Of a DNA stretch of 64,000 bases, positions 26,423 to 34,487 are shown piece by piece. Position numbers and translations under genes: made by a program. Location of the stretch: assembly GCF_021646545.1 (NCBI RefSeq), contig NZ_JAKIRP010000024.1, positions 62,001-126,000 of the forward strand. The letters are read 5' to 3'. Position 1 is the stretch's first letter. The number at the start of each line of letters is the position of its first letter. Below the pieces are notes generated by a model that had not been told where the DNA came from, ran no database searches, and saw only the letters and a program-made list of their open reading frames with translations. The stretch is from Chitinophaga filiformis. GTDB taxonomy: Bacteria > Bacteroidota > Bacteroidia > Chitinophagales > Chitinophagaceae.

Positions 26423-28516
26423 ATGGAACACAAGCATGAACATCACGAACACCGGCACGAGCCGCCACACAGGGAAGTGGCTCATCAACATGATCATACC
26501 AGTAATGAACATGCGCCTGCGTCTGCGAAAGGACATGAACATCATAAGGAACATGACAGCAAAGGTGGTCATGACGAGCATGCGGGTCACCATACTATGG
26601 ACTTTCTCAAACGTTTCTGGCTGTGTATCGTTTTAACTGTGCCGGTGCTGTTGTTATCGCACGTGATACAAATGTGGCTCGGTATCGAAATATCCTTTCC
26701 GGGAGATAAATACTTACTGCTGGCCCTGAGCAGCTTTATTTATTTCTACGGCGGATGGCCTTTCCTGGTGGGCATGATACGCGAACTGACATGGAAGAAT
26801 CCCGGTATGATGACACTGGTAGCGGTGGCTATCAGCACAGCCTATATCTATAGTGTGGCCGTGGTGTTTGGCCTCCGGGGGATGGACTTCTTCTGGGAAC
26901 TGGCTACACTGATCGACATTATGCTGCTGGGACACTGGCTCGAAATGAAGTCGCAGATGGCGGCGTCAAGGGCCCTGGAATCGCTGGTGGAATTGCTGCC
27001 TGCTGTGGTGCACGTAGAGCGCAATGGGCAGGTATCAGATATCCCACTGAAAGACCTGCAGCAACAGGATATCATTCTTATCAAACCCGGTGAGAAAATA
27101 CCTGCAGATGGAATTATCCTGGATGGCAGCTCTAATGTGAATGAGAGTATGCTTACCGGGGAAAGCGTTCCTGTCAGAAAAAGCAAAGACGCCAGAGTGA
27201 TTGGCGGAGCCGTGAACGGAGATGGCGCCTTAAAGGTGCAGGTAACAGGCACGGGTGGCGACAGCTATCTGAATAAGGTGATCAACCTGGTACAGTCAGC
27301 GCAGGGTGCTAAATCCAACACGCAGAATCTGGCCAACAAAGTAGCGAAGTGGCTGACCATCATATCTATCAGTGTAGGTATCATCACTTTCATCGTATGG
27401 CTGGCGAAGGGCAATGAACTGTCTTTTGCCCTGGAACGCATGGTGACCGTAATGGTGACCTCCTGTCCGCATGCATTGGGTGTGGCCATTCCGCTGGTGG
27501 TAGCCATTTCGACCTCATTGTCTGCCATGCATGGATTGCTGATCCGTAACCGTACCGCTTTTGAGAATGCCCGGAAGCTGACCACCATCATCTTCGATAA
27601 AACAGGCACCCTTACCAGAGGGGCCCACGAAGTGCAGCAGGTTATTCCCCTAAACGGGCAGTTTTCTGCGGATGACCTGTTGCGTTACGCAGCCGCTGTT
27701 CAGCAGAACTCAGAACATCATATTGCGCATGGCGTCATGAAGGCACTGAAAGCACGGAAATTGGAATTATGGGTATCCACTGACTTCAGGTATATGCAGG
27801 CAATGGGCGTTAGCGGCACCGTAAAGGGCAGAAAAGTAGTCGCGGCAGGTCCTAACTACTTCAGGGAAAAAAACAGGCAAATACCGGCTATTCCTGCCGA
27901 AATTGACCAGTCCACCGATACAGTGAATTTTATATTGATTGACGATGCCCCTGCCGGTATCATTACCCTGGCCGACAGCATCCGTGAGACCGCAGCTGAA
28001 GCTATTGCCGATCTGAAAGCCATGAACATCCGCTCGTTCCTGCTAACGGGCGACAATGAGCAGGTTGCGGCCGCCGTAGCCCAAAAACTGCAGATGGATG
28101 GCTATCTGGCCAACGTGCTGCCTCACGAAAAGCAAAGCAAGGTGAAAGAATTCCAGGACAAAGGAGAGATCGTGGCTATGACAGGCGATGGCGTAAACGA
28201 TGCTCCCGCGCTGGCCCAGGCCGACGTTGGCATCGCTGTCGGTTCAGGCACCGATGTAGCGGCCGAAACGGCGGATATTATCCTGGTAAATTCCGATCCG
28301 AAAGACGTGGTGCAGATGATCGCCTTCGGAAGGGCTACCTACCGCAAAATGGTCCAGAACCTGGTATGGGCTGTCGGTTACAACGTTATTGCTATCCCGC
28401 TGGCCGCGGGTATCCTCTATCCTGCGTTTATGCTTAGTCCGGCAATGGGCGCCGTATTGATGAGCCTGAGCACCATTGTGGTCGCTGTCAATGCAAAGCT
28501 CCTGACGGTAAAATAA
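26423..28516 (+). CDS. copB: Copper-translocating P-type ATPase, CopB type
   Basis: This 697-residue P1B ATPase exports copper across the inner membrane. The first 60 residues are extremely His-rich and replace the usual CxxC metal domains. The transport motif in TM6 is CPH (TSCPHALG, residues about 346-352), the mark of the CopB (P1B-3) group, not CPC. Further motifs are TGES, DKTGTLT (about 391), an SEHHIAHGV nucleotide-site HP-type segment, TGDN, and TGDGVNDAPALAQADVG. It is the last gene of the metal operon and would feed periplasmic copper to the CusABC complex. Confidence 0.92.
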   Translation: MEHKHEHHEHRHEPPHREVAHQHDHTSNEHAPASAKGHEHHKEHDSKGGHDEHAGHHTMDFLKRFWLCIVLTVPVLLLSHVIQMWLGIEISFPGDKYLLLALSSFIYFYGGWPFLVGMIRELTWKNPGMMTLVAVAISTAYIYSVAVVFGLRGMDFFWELATLIDIMLLGHWLEMKSQMAASRALESLVELLPAVVHVERNGQVSDIPLKDLQQQDIILIKPGEKIPADGIILDGSSNVNESMLTGESVPVRKSKDARVIGGAVNGDGALKVQVTGTGGDSYLNKVINLVQSAQGAKSNTQNLANKVAKWLTIISISVGIITFIVWLAKGNELSFALERMVTVMVTSCPHALGVAIPLVVAISTSLSAMHGLLIRNRTAFENARKLTTIIFDKTGTLTRGAHEVQQVIPLNGQFSADDLLRYAAAVQQNSEHHIAHGVMKALKARKLELWVSTDFRYMQAMGVSGTVKGRKVVAAGPNYFREKNRQIPAIPAEIDQSTDTVNFILIDDAPAGIITLADSIRETAAEAIADLKAMNIRSFLLTGDNEQVAAAVAQKLQMDGYLANVLPHEKQSKVKEFQDKGEIVAMTGDGVNDAPALAQADVGIAVGSGTDVAAETADIILVNSDPKDVVQMIAFGRATYRKMVQNLVWAVGYNVIAIPLAAGILYPAFMLSPAMGAVLMSLSTIVVAVNAKLLTVK

Positions 28517-28634
28517 GCTACTCATTCAGTTGGAATGTAAAACCGTCCTCCCCGGGCGTACCCGGCTGTAAGTATGAGCCCTCCGCAATGCGCCCTTGCC
28601 GCGGAATAATCCCGGCATCAGTATAGTATGTATT

Positions 28635-28744
28635 CGGTACCAATCCGGTACCAATGGCCTCATCTTATGTTCATCCTACGTTTTGAACGTAAGATGAACA
28701 TAAGATGAGGCCATTGGTACACCGTTGGTACCGGATTGGTACCG
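28635..28744. repeat. Large imperfect inverted repeat (about 48-nt and 59-nt arms)
   Basis: The arms meet at a 3-nt centre (28683-28685). The left arm 28635-28682 pairs with 28686-28744 apart from one mismatch (CCTACGTT against CTTACGTT) and an 11-nt insertion in the right arm, next to the tandem CGGTACCAATC/CGGTACCAATG units. The extra 11 nt (read CGGTGTACCAA on the other strand) looks like one more copy of the same unit. Confidence 0.8.
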
Positions 28745-28791
28745 GAATGGGTCAGGTAACTTTTATGTACCTGAGATATAGTCAACCTAGT

Positions 28792-28865
28792 GTCAAGGTA
28801 GGCTCATCCTCCCTTCATCTTCCGTTCCGGAACGGAAGATGAAGGGAGGATGAGCCTACCTTGAC
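28792..28865. repeat. 74-bp perfect palindrome without spacer
   Basis: Thirty-seven bases from 28792 are followed directly by their exact reverse complement to 28865; the centre is CCGTTCC|GGAACGG. It contains CATCCTCCC and CTTCATCTTCC blocks similar in style to the neighbouring hairpin. A spacer-free palindrome of this length is normally unstable in bacteria. Confidence 0.85.
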
Positions 28866-28896
28866 CGAATGTCGACCGAATGTCGACCGAATGTCG
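28864..28896. repeat. Three tandem copies of an 11-bp unit
   Basis: ACCGAATGTCG occurs three times head-to-tail, followed by a partial unit (ACGG). It begins inside the last bases of the 74-bp palindrome, so the two repeats share an edge. Confidence 0.85.
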
Positions 28897-29141
28897 ACGG
28901 AAGGTTAACCCCGGATTTTGGCCCCCCGAAACCCGGTTTCTGTGTCTTGACAGCCATAACAGGTGGCGTCTTGTTGGAAATGTGGGATAGATATCGTGCT
29001 CGTAAGAGAGACTGATGTTTACAGTAGTTAATTGAAAATTAGCATATTTATCTTTGAGGAAAGCGGAGCAATTATTCGCCCATAATAGGCTTCATCAAGA
29101 ACCTCAGGATTTTGAAGAGAGGCGACATCTGATAATAAATC

Positions 29142-29555
29142 ATGCTGAAATTCGTCATGTATCTTTTTTACAGATACTACAAGAAAGGCAGGGGATCGGC
29201 TTATTTTAACGCGTTGACTGCAGTCGCGTTCCAAATATATATACATATAATTCAGCTATTTATAGTTATTAATTGGGTTGACTCGGTGTGGATGAGAGAC
29301 TACTTTTCACATCAGACAACCCTTGAGGAACTATTGTTACTTTTTTTACCAACAGTGCTAATGGTAGCCTGTTTAGTCACGCCTTCCGACCTAAAAGGAG
29401 TTAACTATTCGGATGACAAGAGCGCAAATGGAGGTATGATACTGGTAGCATACTGTATTATGAACCTCCTTCTACTTTTTACCTTAATGTGCGTGTTCGG
29501 AAACAAAACGTCAATAGGCCCCGTTAGGAGCCTCAGTTTTGTAGCCCGGGGATGA
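29142..29555 (+). CDS. Small multi-pass membrane protein of unknown function
   Basis: This 137-residue protein starts MLKFVMYLFYRYYKKGRGSA. Three hydrophobic helices are visible (about residues 27-45, 63-80 and 100-118) with short charged loops. I do not recognise a named family, though small proteins beginning with an RYYKKG-type motif occur in this group of bacteria. The C-terminal codons run into the CCCGGGG hairpin at 29545, so the last residues are shaped by a structural element. It is isolated, with no operon partner. Confidence 0.55.
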   Translation: MLKFVMYLFYRYYKKGRGSAYFNALTAVAFQIYIHIIQLFIVINWVDSVWMRDYFSHQTTLEELLLLFLPTVLMVACLVTPSDLKGVNYSDDKSANGGMILVAYCIMNLLLLFTLMCVFGNKTSIGPVRSLSFVARG

Positions 29556-29565
29556 AACCCCGGGG
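29545..29565. repeat. GC-rich hairpin (CCCGGGG type), possible terminator or REP-like element
   Basis: CCCGGGG and CCCCGGGG flank a 6-nt loop ATGAAA. It overlaps the stop codon of the preceding membrane gene. The form is that of dispersed GTAGCCCGGGG palindromes found in several phyla. There is no T-run, so termination is uncertain. Confidence 0.6.
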
Positions 29566-29590
29566 TTCGTGAAATCATTACCCTACAACC

Positions 29591-29977
29591 CTACATATGA
29601 AACACATTAAACCTGTGACCATCAGGATCAGCAAACACAAAACCATAATACCCTTTCCCGAATTCTTCCGGCTTTGAAACTATCGTCCCGCCGGCTTGCT
29701 GCACCTCTTTTTCCCAATTATTAACCTCCTCCTTACTGTCAGCAGAAAGGGTGAATATAATTTCATTCCCCGCCTTTGTATCAATTATTTCACCCTTCAT
29801 GCCGGATAGAAGTGCATCCTTTAAAAAGAAGTGGATGATAAAATCTTCGTCGCCAAAGAAGAAGCTGGTAAGCTGTTCAGACGCTCCATTGTGTTTAAAG
29901 CCGAGCTGTTTATAGAAAGCAGTCGTGCGGTCTAAATCCTGCACACTGAAATTGGCCCAGATTTTTTTTGTTTTCAT
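29591..29977 (-). CDS. VOC family protein (glyoxalase/bleomycin-resistance fold)
   Basis: This 128-residue vicinal-oxygen-chelate protein has two beta-alpha-beta-beta-beta modules: WANFSVQDLDRTTAFYKQLG near residues 8-27 and GYYGFVFADPDGHRFNVFHM at the C-terminus (about 109-128). The FADPDGHRFNV segment is typical. Metal-ligand positions are not certain, so it could be an antibiotic-binding or lyase-like member. The start ATG reads from 29977. It stands alone, converging with the membrane gene upstream. Confidence 0.9.
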   Translation of the reverse strand: MKTKKIWANFSVQDLDRTTAFYKQLGFKHNGASEQLTSFFFGDEDFIIHFFLKDALLSGMKGEIIDTKAGNEIIFTLSADSKEEVNNWEKEVQQAGGTIVSKPEEFGKGYYGFVFADPDGHRFNVFHM

Positions 29978-30518
29978 AAACTAAAGGTTTTTGGTTAATG
30001 GCTTTCTTTCAATATCTGCACAAGCCTGATTCCCGTAATGGGCGACGATGAATCTTCACACTTATTAAAAGACTATCCCACTCTTTGTATTTACTGCAGG
30101 CTGAAATATGGTTTCGACATCCATTGGGCTGAGGAGTTCCCTTTGCAGCCATCAGGAAAGATTGCTGAGATTGTGTTGAAGGGCGTCGATAATTCCTTCG
30201 CTGCTACCACTAAAAATACAATATTTGTTTGAAAGAAATCAATCGCAGAACACAGACCGTCCGACTGATAGACTGATTAGAGATGGACATAGGGACATAG
30301 TACTATCCTGGTTAAGAGAAGCTGGAATGAACTATGCTGATATTGGTCTTACTATGATCAATTCGGGTATACGTCCGAAAGCGCAAGTTTATTTACTGAA
30401 AAATATTTATAACAAGAATGGCCAAAAAAAGACTTTTCCGAGCATGTCTCAATAATTAACCGCGACTATTATAATTGTCGGATATATGTTATCTTTATTG
30501 TCCAAAAAAAGTATATCT
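29978..30518. other. Gap with possible decayed coding fragments
   Basis: No intact gene is supported. A plus-strand frame at about 30038-30232 contains AEEFPLQPSGKIAEIVLKG, which resembles the C-terminal PxxxSGKI motif of adenylate-forming (acyl-CoA synthetase) enzymes. It may be a gene relic. A second frame (about 30225-30455, TTG start) encodes SWLREAGMNYADIGLTMINS and has no recognised family. Confidence in either as a real gene is low. Confidence 0.3.
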
Positions 30519-31070
30519 ATGTCCGTTAAGAAAGTTTTTATGCTGGCGCTTCTTACCTGCCAGATACTTACATCCTGTAATCTGACAAGCCCTGAAAAGT
30601 ATTTTGATGTAGCTGTATTAAACTGTAATTCGATCACCGGCATTTCGGGTGATGGCCTGATGAACGAGCTGAAGTCTCCGTCTGTAAAACTCAAAGAAGG
30701 CAGCAAAAGTGATGTCGTGCCTATGACCAGAAAGGAGACTATTGATCTGAAAATATTAGTCATAGAAGACAATCTTAAAAAACTGAGAGAGCTGACAGAG
30801 GCGGCGGAAACAAAAGAAATGGTTCAAACTTCTACGTCCTTACATGAATATGTACTGGCTATCTATAAAAATGAATACAGTGAACTTGCCAGGATGTATG
30901 ATGAGGGTGCTCCTCAAGAGCAGATACAGGCAAAAGGACAGGCTATTCATGATAAATACAATACCAGGTTTGAAGAATTATTTAGCAAACTTACGATGCT
31001 TGGTAAGTCTTATGCAGAAAAGCATAATATATCTGTCAGATGGGGCTTTGGTTCTTCTTCTGCTAACTAA
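30519..31070 (+). CDS. Putative lipoprotein, helical
   Basis: This 183-residue protein starts at the ATG at 30519 (MSVKKVFMLALLTCQILTSC), giving a signal with lipobox LTSC. A frame open 33 bp further upstream is less likely. The mature protein is largely helical and polar, without recognised motifs (IEDNLKKLRELTEAAETKEM, EYVLAIYKNEYSELARMYDE). It may be a helical-bundle periplasmic protein. It is followed by a good terminator at 31172-31204 and is probably transcribed alone. Confidence 0.75.
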   Translation: MSVKKVFMLALLTCQILTSCNLTSPEKYFDVAVLNCNSITGISGDGLMNELKSPSVKLKEGSKSDVVPMTRKETIDLKILVIEDNLKKLRELTEAAETKEMVQTSTSLHEYVLAIYKNEYSELARMYDEGAPQEQIQAKGQAIHDKYNTRFEELFSKLTMLGKSYAEKHNISVRWGFGSSSAN

Positions 31071-31472
31071 AAGCATTTTGTAGGTGAGTCCTCGGTGCAT
31101 GTCAATTGTATTTATTGTCGTTGAACGGCATATGAACAGCGGCAATAAAGGACAGACTGCTTAAAACATATAAAACCGCAAGCGCCATCCGTTTGCGGTT
31201 TTTTATATCGATTCGTTGGTTGTTGCTGAGGAGACTTCGTTTAGCCATCCTGATCGGCATGCCCATCGTGCATTTATATATCTTAATGTTTGGAACATGC
31301 ACCACTCGGCACGCAGGAAAGGGGAGATATTCGTCTGCTTTTTTTAATTCTCTCCAACCATTTTTCAAACAAGTGTTCTGACCTGGACCAATTTAACTGG
31401 AATGTATAGGGATTTTTCCCTTCTTTCGTTGTTCGAATTTATAAGCCAGGCCCTGCCGTCCCCGCCACCCCA
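31071..31472. other. Convergent intergenic region
   Basis: It lies between the plus-strand lipoprotein and the minus-strand response regulator. The terminator at 31172-31204 is the only element seen. A minus-strand 88-codon frame across it runs through the hairpin and is not called. Confidence 0.5.
31172..31204 (+). terminator. Rho-independent terminator
   Basis: AAAACCGCAA (31172-31181) pairs with TTGCGGTTTT (31193-31202) around an 11-nt loop and runs into T's at 31199-31204. It ends the lipoprotein transcript and, with its A-tract, could serve the opposite strand too. Confidence 0.8.
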
Positions 31473-32123
31473 TCAATGATAATAAATTTTAAACAACTCG
31501 GTCTTTGTTTTAATATCCAGCTTAAGAAAGATATTCTTCATATGATATTGAATCGTATTTAGACTCAGGTGTAGCCCGGCCGCCACCTCTTTATAAGACA
31601 TGCCCTCCAGTACCATTTCTATGATCTCCTGCTCTTTTCTTGTCAGCTGATCTGTTTTGACCGGTTTGTCGCTCTTGTTACGGAAAAGCATGTACCGGAA
31701 GATCTGCTGGCTCATGGCGGGTTGTCCATATTCAAGCATATGGATGATCTTACGCTCGAGGCTGTAGAAGTTTTCCGTCTTCATCAGGTAACCATCTGCG
31801 CCCTGATCAAATGCCATCCTGATAATATGCTTGTTCTCTTCTTTGGTAAGCAATACTACGAGCATTTCAGGTTTCAGCTCCTTGAACTCTTTTATTTCTT
31901 CCAATCCTTCAGCATCTGCAGCCTGTGTGCTGAGTAAGAGCAGATCAGGGTTGAGGGTCGGATGATTGTACAGGATCCTGAAAGCATTGGAGGTGCTGTT
32001 GGTGTTGAGGCAGGTAGAAAAATGGCTGGTTTGAGAGATGTGCAAAATAAGGTCGTCACTGAATTGAATGTCATCTTCAATGATACCGATCTGGTATTTG
32101 CGATTCAGCTGAATTGATAACAT
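31473..32123 (-). CDS. LuxR-type response regulator with degenerate receiver
   Basis: This 216-residue protein has a receiver-like domain (residues about 10-130) and a LuxR/NarL helix-turn-helix (about 152-212: LTRKEQEIIEMVLEGMSYKE, AAGLHLSLNTIQYHMKNIFL). The acidic pocket (E16, D17, D18) and the conserved Lys (LMKTE) are present. The phospho-acceptor Asp at the end of strand 3 is replaced by Ser65 (PDLLLLSTQ), so classical phosphorylation is unlikely. It may respond to a ligand or act by dimer state. No sensor kinase is adjacent. It lies 2.4 kb upstream of the PKS-NRPS cluster, which it could regulate, but that is speculation. Confidence 0.87.
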   Translation of the reverse strand: MLSIQLNRKYQIGIIEDDIQFSDDLILHISQTSHFSTCLNTNSTSNAFRILYNHPTLNPDLLLLSTQAADAEGLEEIKEFKELKPEMLVVLLTKEENKHIIRMAFDQGADGYLMKTENFYSLERKIIHMLEYGQPAMSQQIFRYMLFRNKSDKPVKTDQLTRKEQEIIEMVLEGMSYKEVAAGLHLSLNTIQYHMKNIFLKLDIKTKTELFKIYYH

Positions 32124-32783
32124 TGGTTTTTTAGATTTTGGATCATTGGGAGTTAAATAAAAGTGTATTTAATCTACTGGTGAAGAGATTAGAAACAACA
32201 GAACATTCACATAATTTATCCTTAGAACAAAATAGGGAGCGAGGTGAGCTAGTCTGACCTTTCTCAAAAATAATGAAAATAAAATTATTGATTCGTCGCT
32301 GAATGAGGTGTATTCAAATTGATCGGGTGTAAAATAAGTACTATCCTAATAAGATATTCATAGACTACACTTTTATGTGGTAAATAATAGCAATAATAGC
32401 ACGAATTTTATTTAAACGAATATCAGTAAAATTTAGATAAAACAAAGCAATGAAATATCACTGCTCGTGCGCAAGCCACCATTCACCTGCTGAGTATGAT
32501 AGATCCTTATTCCCTTAAAGAGCAGCCGTTTGGGGTTGCGTTTGTTGTTTGGGAACATCAGAAAATATCTCCTGGAACGTCCCGGTTTAAGCCGTGATGG
32601 CCATTTTACTATACGTGTGTTATGCATGTGTCGGGAAGATAAATCATAAAGCGTATTGATAATATGATAAAACCCATTAATGATAATAAATGAAAACATC
32701 TATTTGGTCCCTTCACTTTCCGTCAGTCATTTACATGTATTTCATTGGCTAACCAGTTTAAATAGTCTTGCAGAGGGCAGGTT
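32124..32783. other. AT-rich intergenic region
   Basis: No gene is supported over 660 bp. This is the divergent region between the response regulator and the prohibitin-like gene and should carry both promoters. I see no clear repeat or terminator. A minus-strand 88-codon frame near 32.4-32.7 kb has no supporting feature. Confidence 0.5.
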
Positions 32784-33677
32784 ATGAAAAGAAAATTTAC
32801 CCCAACAGAACGGAATGAAATCTTAAGAAGGGCGGCTATCGTAGTACTGGTGCTCCTTTTTTTTATTGTGTTTTTTCATAAACGGATCTTCATAGTGATC
32901 AAATCAGGTGAGGCGGGTGTTTTATATACCGTGATGAATGGTACCGATATAACGCGGACGTATGGTGAAGGCCTGCACATTATCAGTCCGTTCAGTACAA
33001 TGACCATTTACGATGTCAAAACGCAAAAGCTCACGTTCAGTCAGTCTATTATCAGTAAAAATGGCCTTAAGGTAGATCTGCAATACGCCGTATTGTTCAA
33101 GCCGGACCGCAATTTCCTGCCCCTGTTGCATCAGCAGGTGGGGGTGGATTATAAGAACACGCTGATCGCGCCCTGTATACAATCCAAGATCAGAAAGGAT
33201 ATAGGCTCACTTAGCCCGGAAGATATCTATATGACGGAAAGAAGCGTCATGGAGAAAAATGAAATAGATAGTCTGAGGAAGATCCTGGTCAACAATAAAG
33301 TCCTTATTGAAGGATACTTCATATCAAGCGTAGTGCTGCCTGACTCTGTGAATAAAGCTATTACGGCCGTATACAGCCGGCAGCAACAGAGCGAGGAGTA
33401 TAATTACAGGCTGGTCATAGAGCGAAAGGAGCGGCAGCGTAAGATCATTGAAGCCCAGGGTATAAGAGATTTCAGTACCATCCTGAATGTGTCGCCTGCT
33501 CAGTGGAGGGCGCTCGATGTAACACAGCGACTGGCCATGTCGCCAAACTCAAAGATGATCATTATGGGTAACAATGCAAGCGGCCTGCCTATCATCATGG
33601 GAGATCAGTTTACAACAGTGCCCAGCAACACTATCCCCGGAGCTACACCACCTGACCGAAGGAGGTTACAACGATAA
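32784..33677 (+). CDS. Prohibitin/SPFH (band 7) family membrane protein
   Basis: This 297-residue protein has an N-terminal membrane anchor (residues about 16-38, AAIVVLVLLFFIVFFHKRIF) followed by the SPFH domain (VIKSGEAGVLYTVMNGTDIT, YGEGLHIISPF). A helical prohibitin-type segment (QQQSEEYNYRLVIERKERQR, KIIEAQGIRDF) and a Pro-rich tail complete it. SPFH proteins form ring scaffolds on membranes. It is the first of three closely spaced genes, 30 bp ahead of the DUF697-like gene. The link to the biosynthetic cluster downstream is only positional. Confidence 0.88.
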   Translation: MKRKFTPTERNEILRRAAIVVLVLLFFIVFFHKRIFIVIKSGEAGVLYTVMNGTDITRTYGEGLHIISPFSTMTIYDVKTQKLTFSQSIISKNGLKVDLQYAVLFKPDRNFLPLLHQQVGVDYKNTLIAPCIQSKIRKDIGSLSPEDIYMTERSVMEKNEIDSLRKILVNNKVLIEGYFISSVVLPDSVNKAITAVYSRQQQSEEYNYRLVIERKERQRKIIEAQGIRDFSTILNVSPAQWRALDVTQRLAMSPNSKMIIMGNNASGLPIIMGDQFTTVPSNTIPGATPPDRRRLQR

Positions 33678-33707
33678 AATAATTTTTCATCAGTAAATAA
33701 AATTAAC

Positions 33708-34262
33708 ATGGCAGAAAATCAACAAATTGAAGTTGCCACCGCTGAGAAAGCAGATGCAAGGGCAATTATCAAAAAGCATGTACTTATTTCTATGGGCGTA
33801 GGCGCCGTTCCTATCCCGATAGTGGATGTGGCAGCCGTTACCGGGGTGCAGCTTTCCATGATCAGTAAACTGGCGAGGGCACATGGTGTACAGTTTGCAG
33901 AAGATCTGGGCAAATCCCTGCTGGCATCCTTAGTAGGAGGTGTAGGCAGCAAGGCGCTGGTGACCAGCTTCCTGGGAAGTGCGCTCAAGGCCATTCCGGT
34001 TGTAGGATCTGCTATTGGCGCCGTTACATTCCCCGCAATTGCCGGTGCTACCACTTACGCTGTAGGAAAAGTGTTTGATAAACATTTTGCTGAAGGCGGT
34101 ACCATGCTCGATTTCAAACCTAACGATGTAAAAGAATATTTCTCAGAAGAACTCGATAAAGGAAAAGAAGTTGTAACCAACATCACCAAAACAGTCAAGA
34201 AACCCTTTACCAGAGGGAAAGGAAGAGATGTGGAACCGGAGTCTGATATTGACATTAACTAA
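33708..34262 (+). CDS. DUF697/YcjF-like membrane-associated protein
   Basis: This 184-residue protein contains a DUF697-type domain: helices with ISMGVGAVPIPIVDVAAVTG (residues about 27-46), VQLSMISKLARAHGVQF, and a Gly/Ala-rich hydrophobic pair (LLASLVGGVGSKALVTSFLG, GSAIGAVTFPAIAGATTYAV). A charged C-terminal tail follows. DUF697 proteins are often coupled to GTPases or membrane stress. Here it follows a prohibitin-like gene and precedes a small membrane protein. Confidence 0.75.
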   Translation: MAENQQIEVATAEKADARAIIKKHVLISMGVGAVPIPIVDVAAVTGVQLSMISKLARAHGVQFAEDLGKSLLASLVGGVGSKALVTSFLGSALKAIPVVGSAIGAVTFPAIAGATTYAVGKVFDKHFAEGGTMLDFKPNDVKEYFSEELDKGKEVVTNITKTVKKPFTRGKGRDVEPESDIDIN

Positions 34263-34274
34263 CTGACCCCGATT

Positions 34275-34457
34275 ATGTTCAGCATCATATTTAGCCCCTT
34301 ATTTATCGGTTGGATAATTCTTTCAGTGGTCTGCGGAATTGTCGGTGCCCGCTCGCGCACCGGCTTCTGGGGAGCATTTTGTCTGGCCCTTGTCGCAACC
34401 CCTGTTGTGGTACTCGTACTGCTTTATTTGTTTCAGCCGATAAATAAGGGCAAATAA
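34275..34457 (+). CDS. Small two-helix membrane protein
   Basis: This 60-residue protein has two hydrophobic helices (about 5-23 and 33-53) joined by an RSRTG loop. It is 12 bp after the DUF697-like gene, so coupled expression is likely, and 30 bp before the thioesterase gene. Function unknown; the short size makes it a candidate rather than a certainty. Confidence 0.6.
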   Translation: MFSIIFSPLFIGWIILSVVCGIVGARSRTGFWGAFCLALVATPVVVLVLLYLFQPINKGK

Positions 34458-34487
34458 TTTTTACATCCTACAAACAACATTAAAGCG

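Larger units (their letters stand above)
28517..29141. other. Intergenic region carrying several long palindromes
   Basis: No gene is supported across 625 bp. It holds the hairpins at 28635-28744 and 28792-28865, a small inverted repeat TCAGGTA/TACCTGA at 28752-28774, and an 11-bp triplet repeat at 28864-28896. These palindromes dominate the sequence and are not explained by any gene. A 72-codon minus-strand frame near 29.0-29.2 kb is not convincing. Confidence 0.75.

Noticed and set aside
26379..26636. An 85-codon frame over the start of the copper ATPase gene
   Set aside because: It overlaps the His-rich N-terminus of copB in another frame; the repetitive CAT codons keep it open.
28864..28896. 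CRISPR array
   Set aside because: Only three 11-bp head-to-tail units without spacers; no cas genes nearby.
31102..31368. An 88-codon minus-strand membrane-like protein
   Set aside because: It crosses the terminator hairpin at 31172-31204 and shows no conserved start or context.
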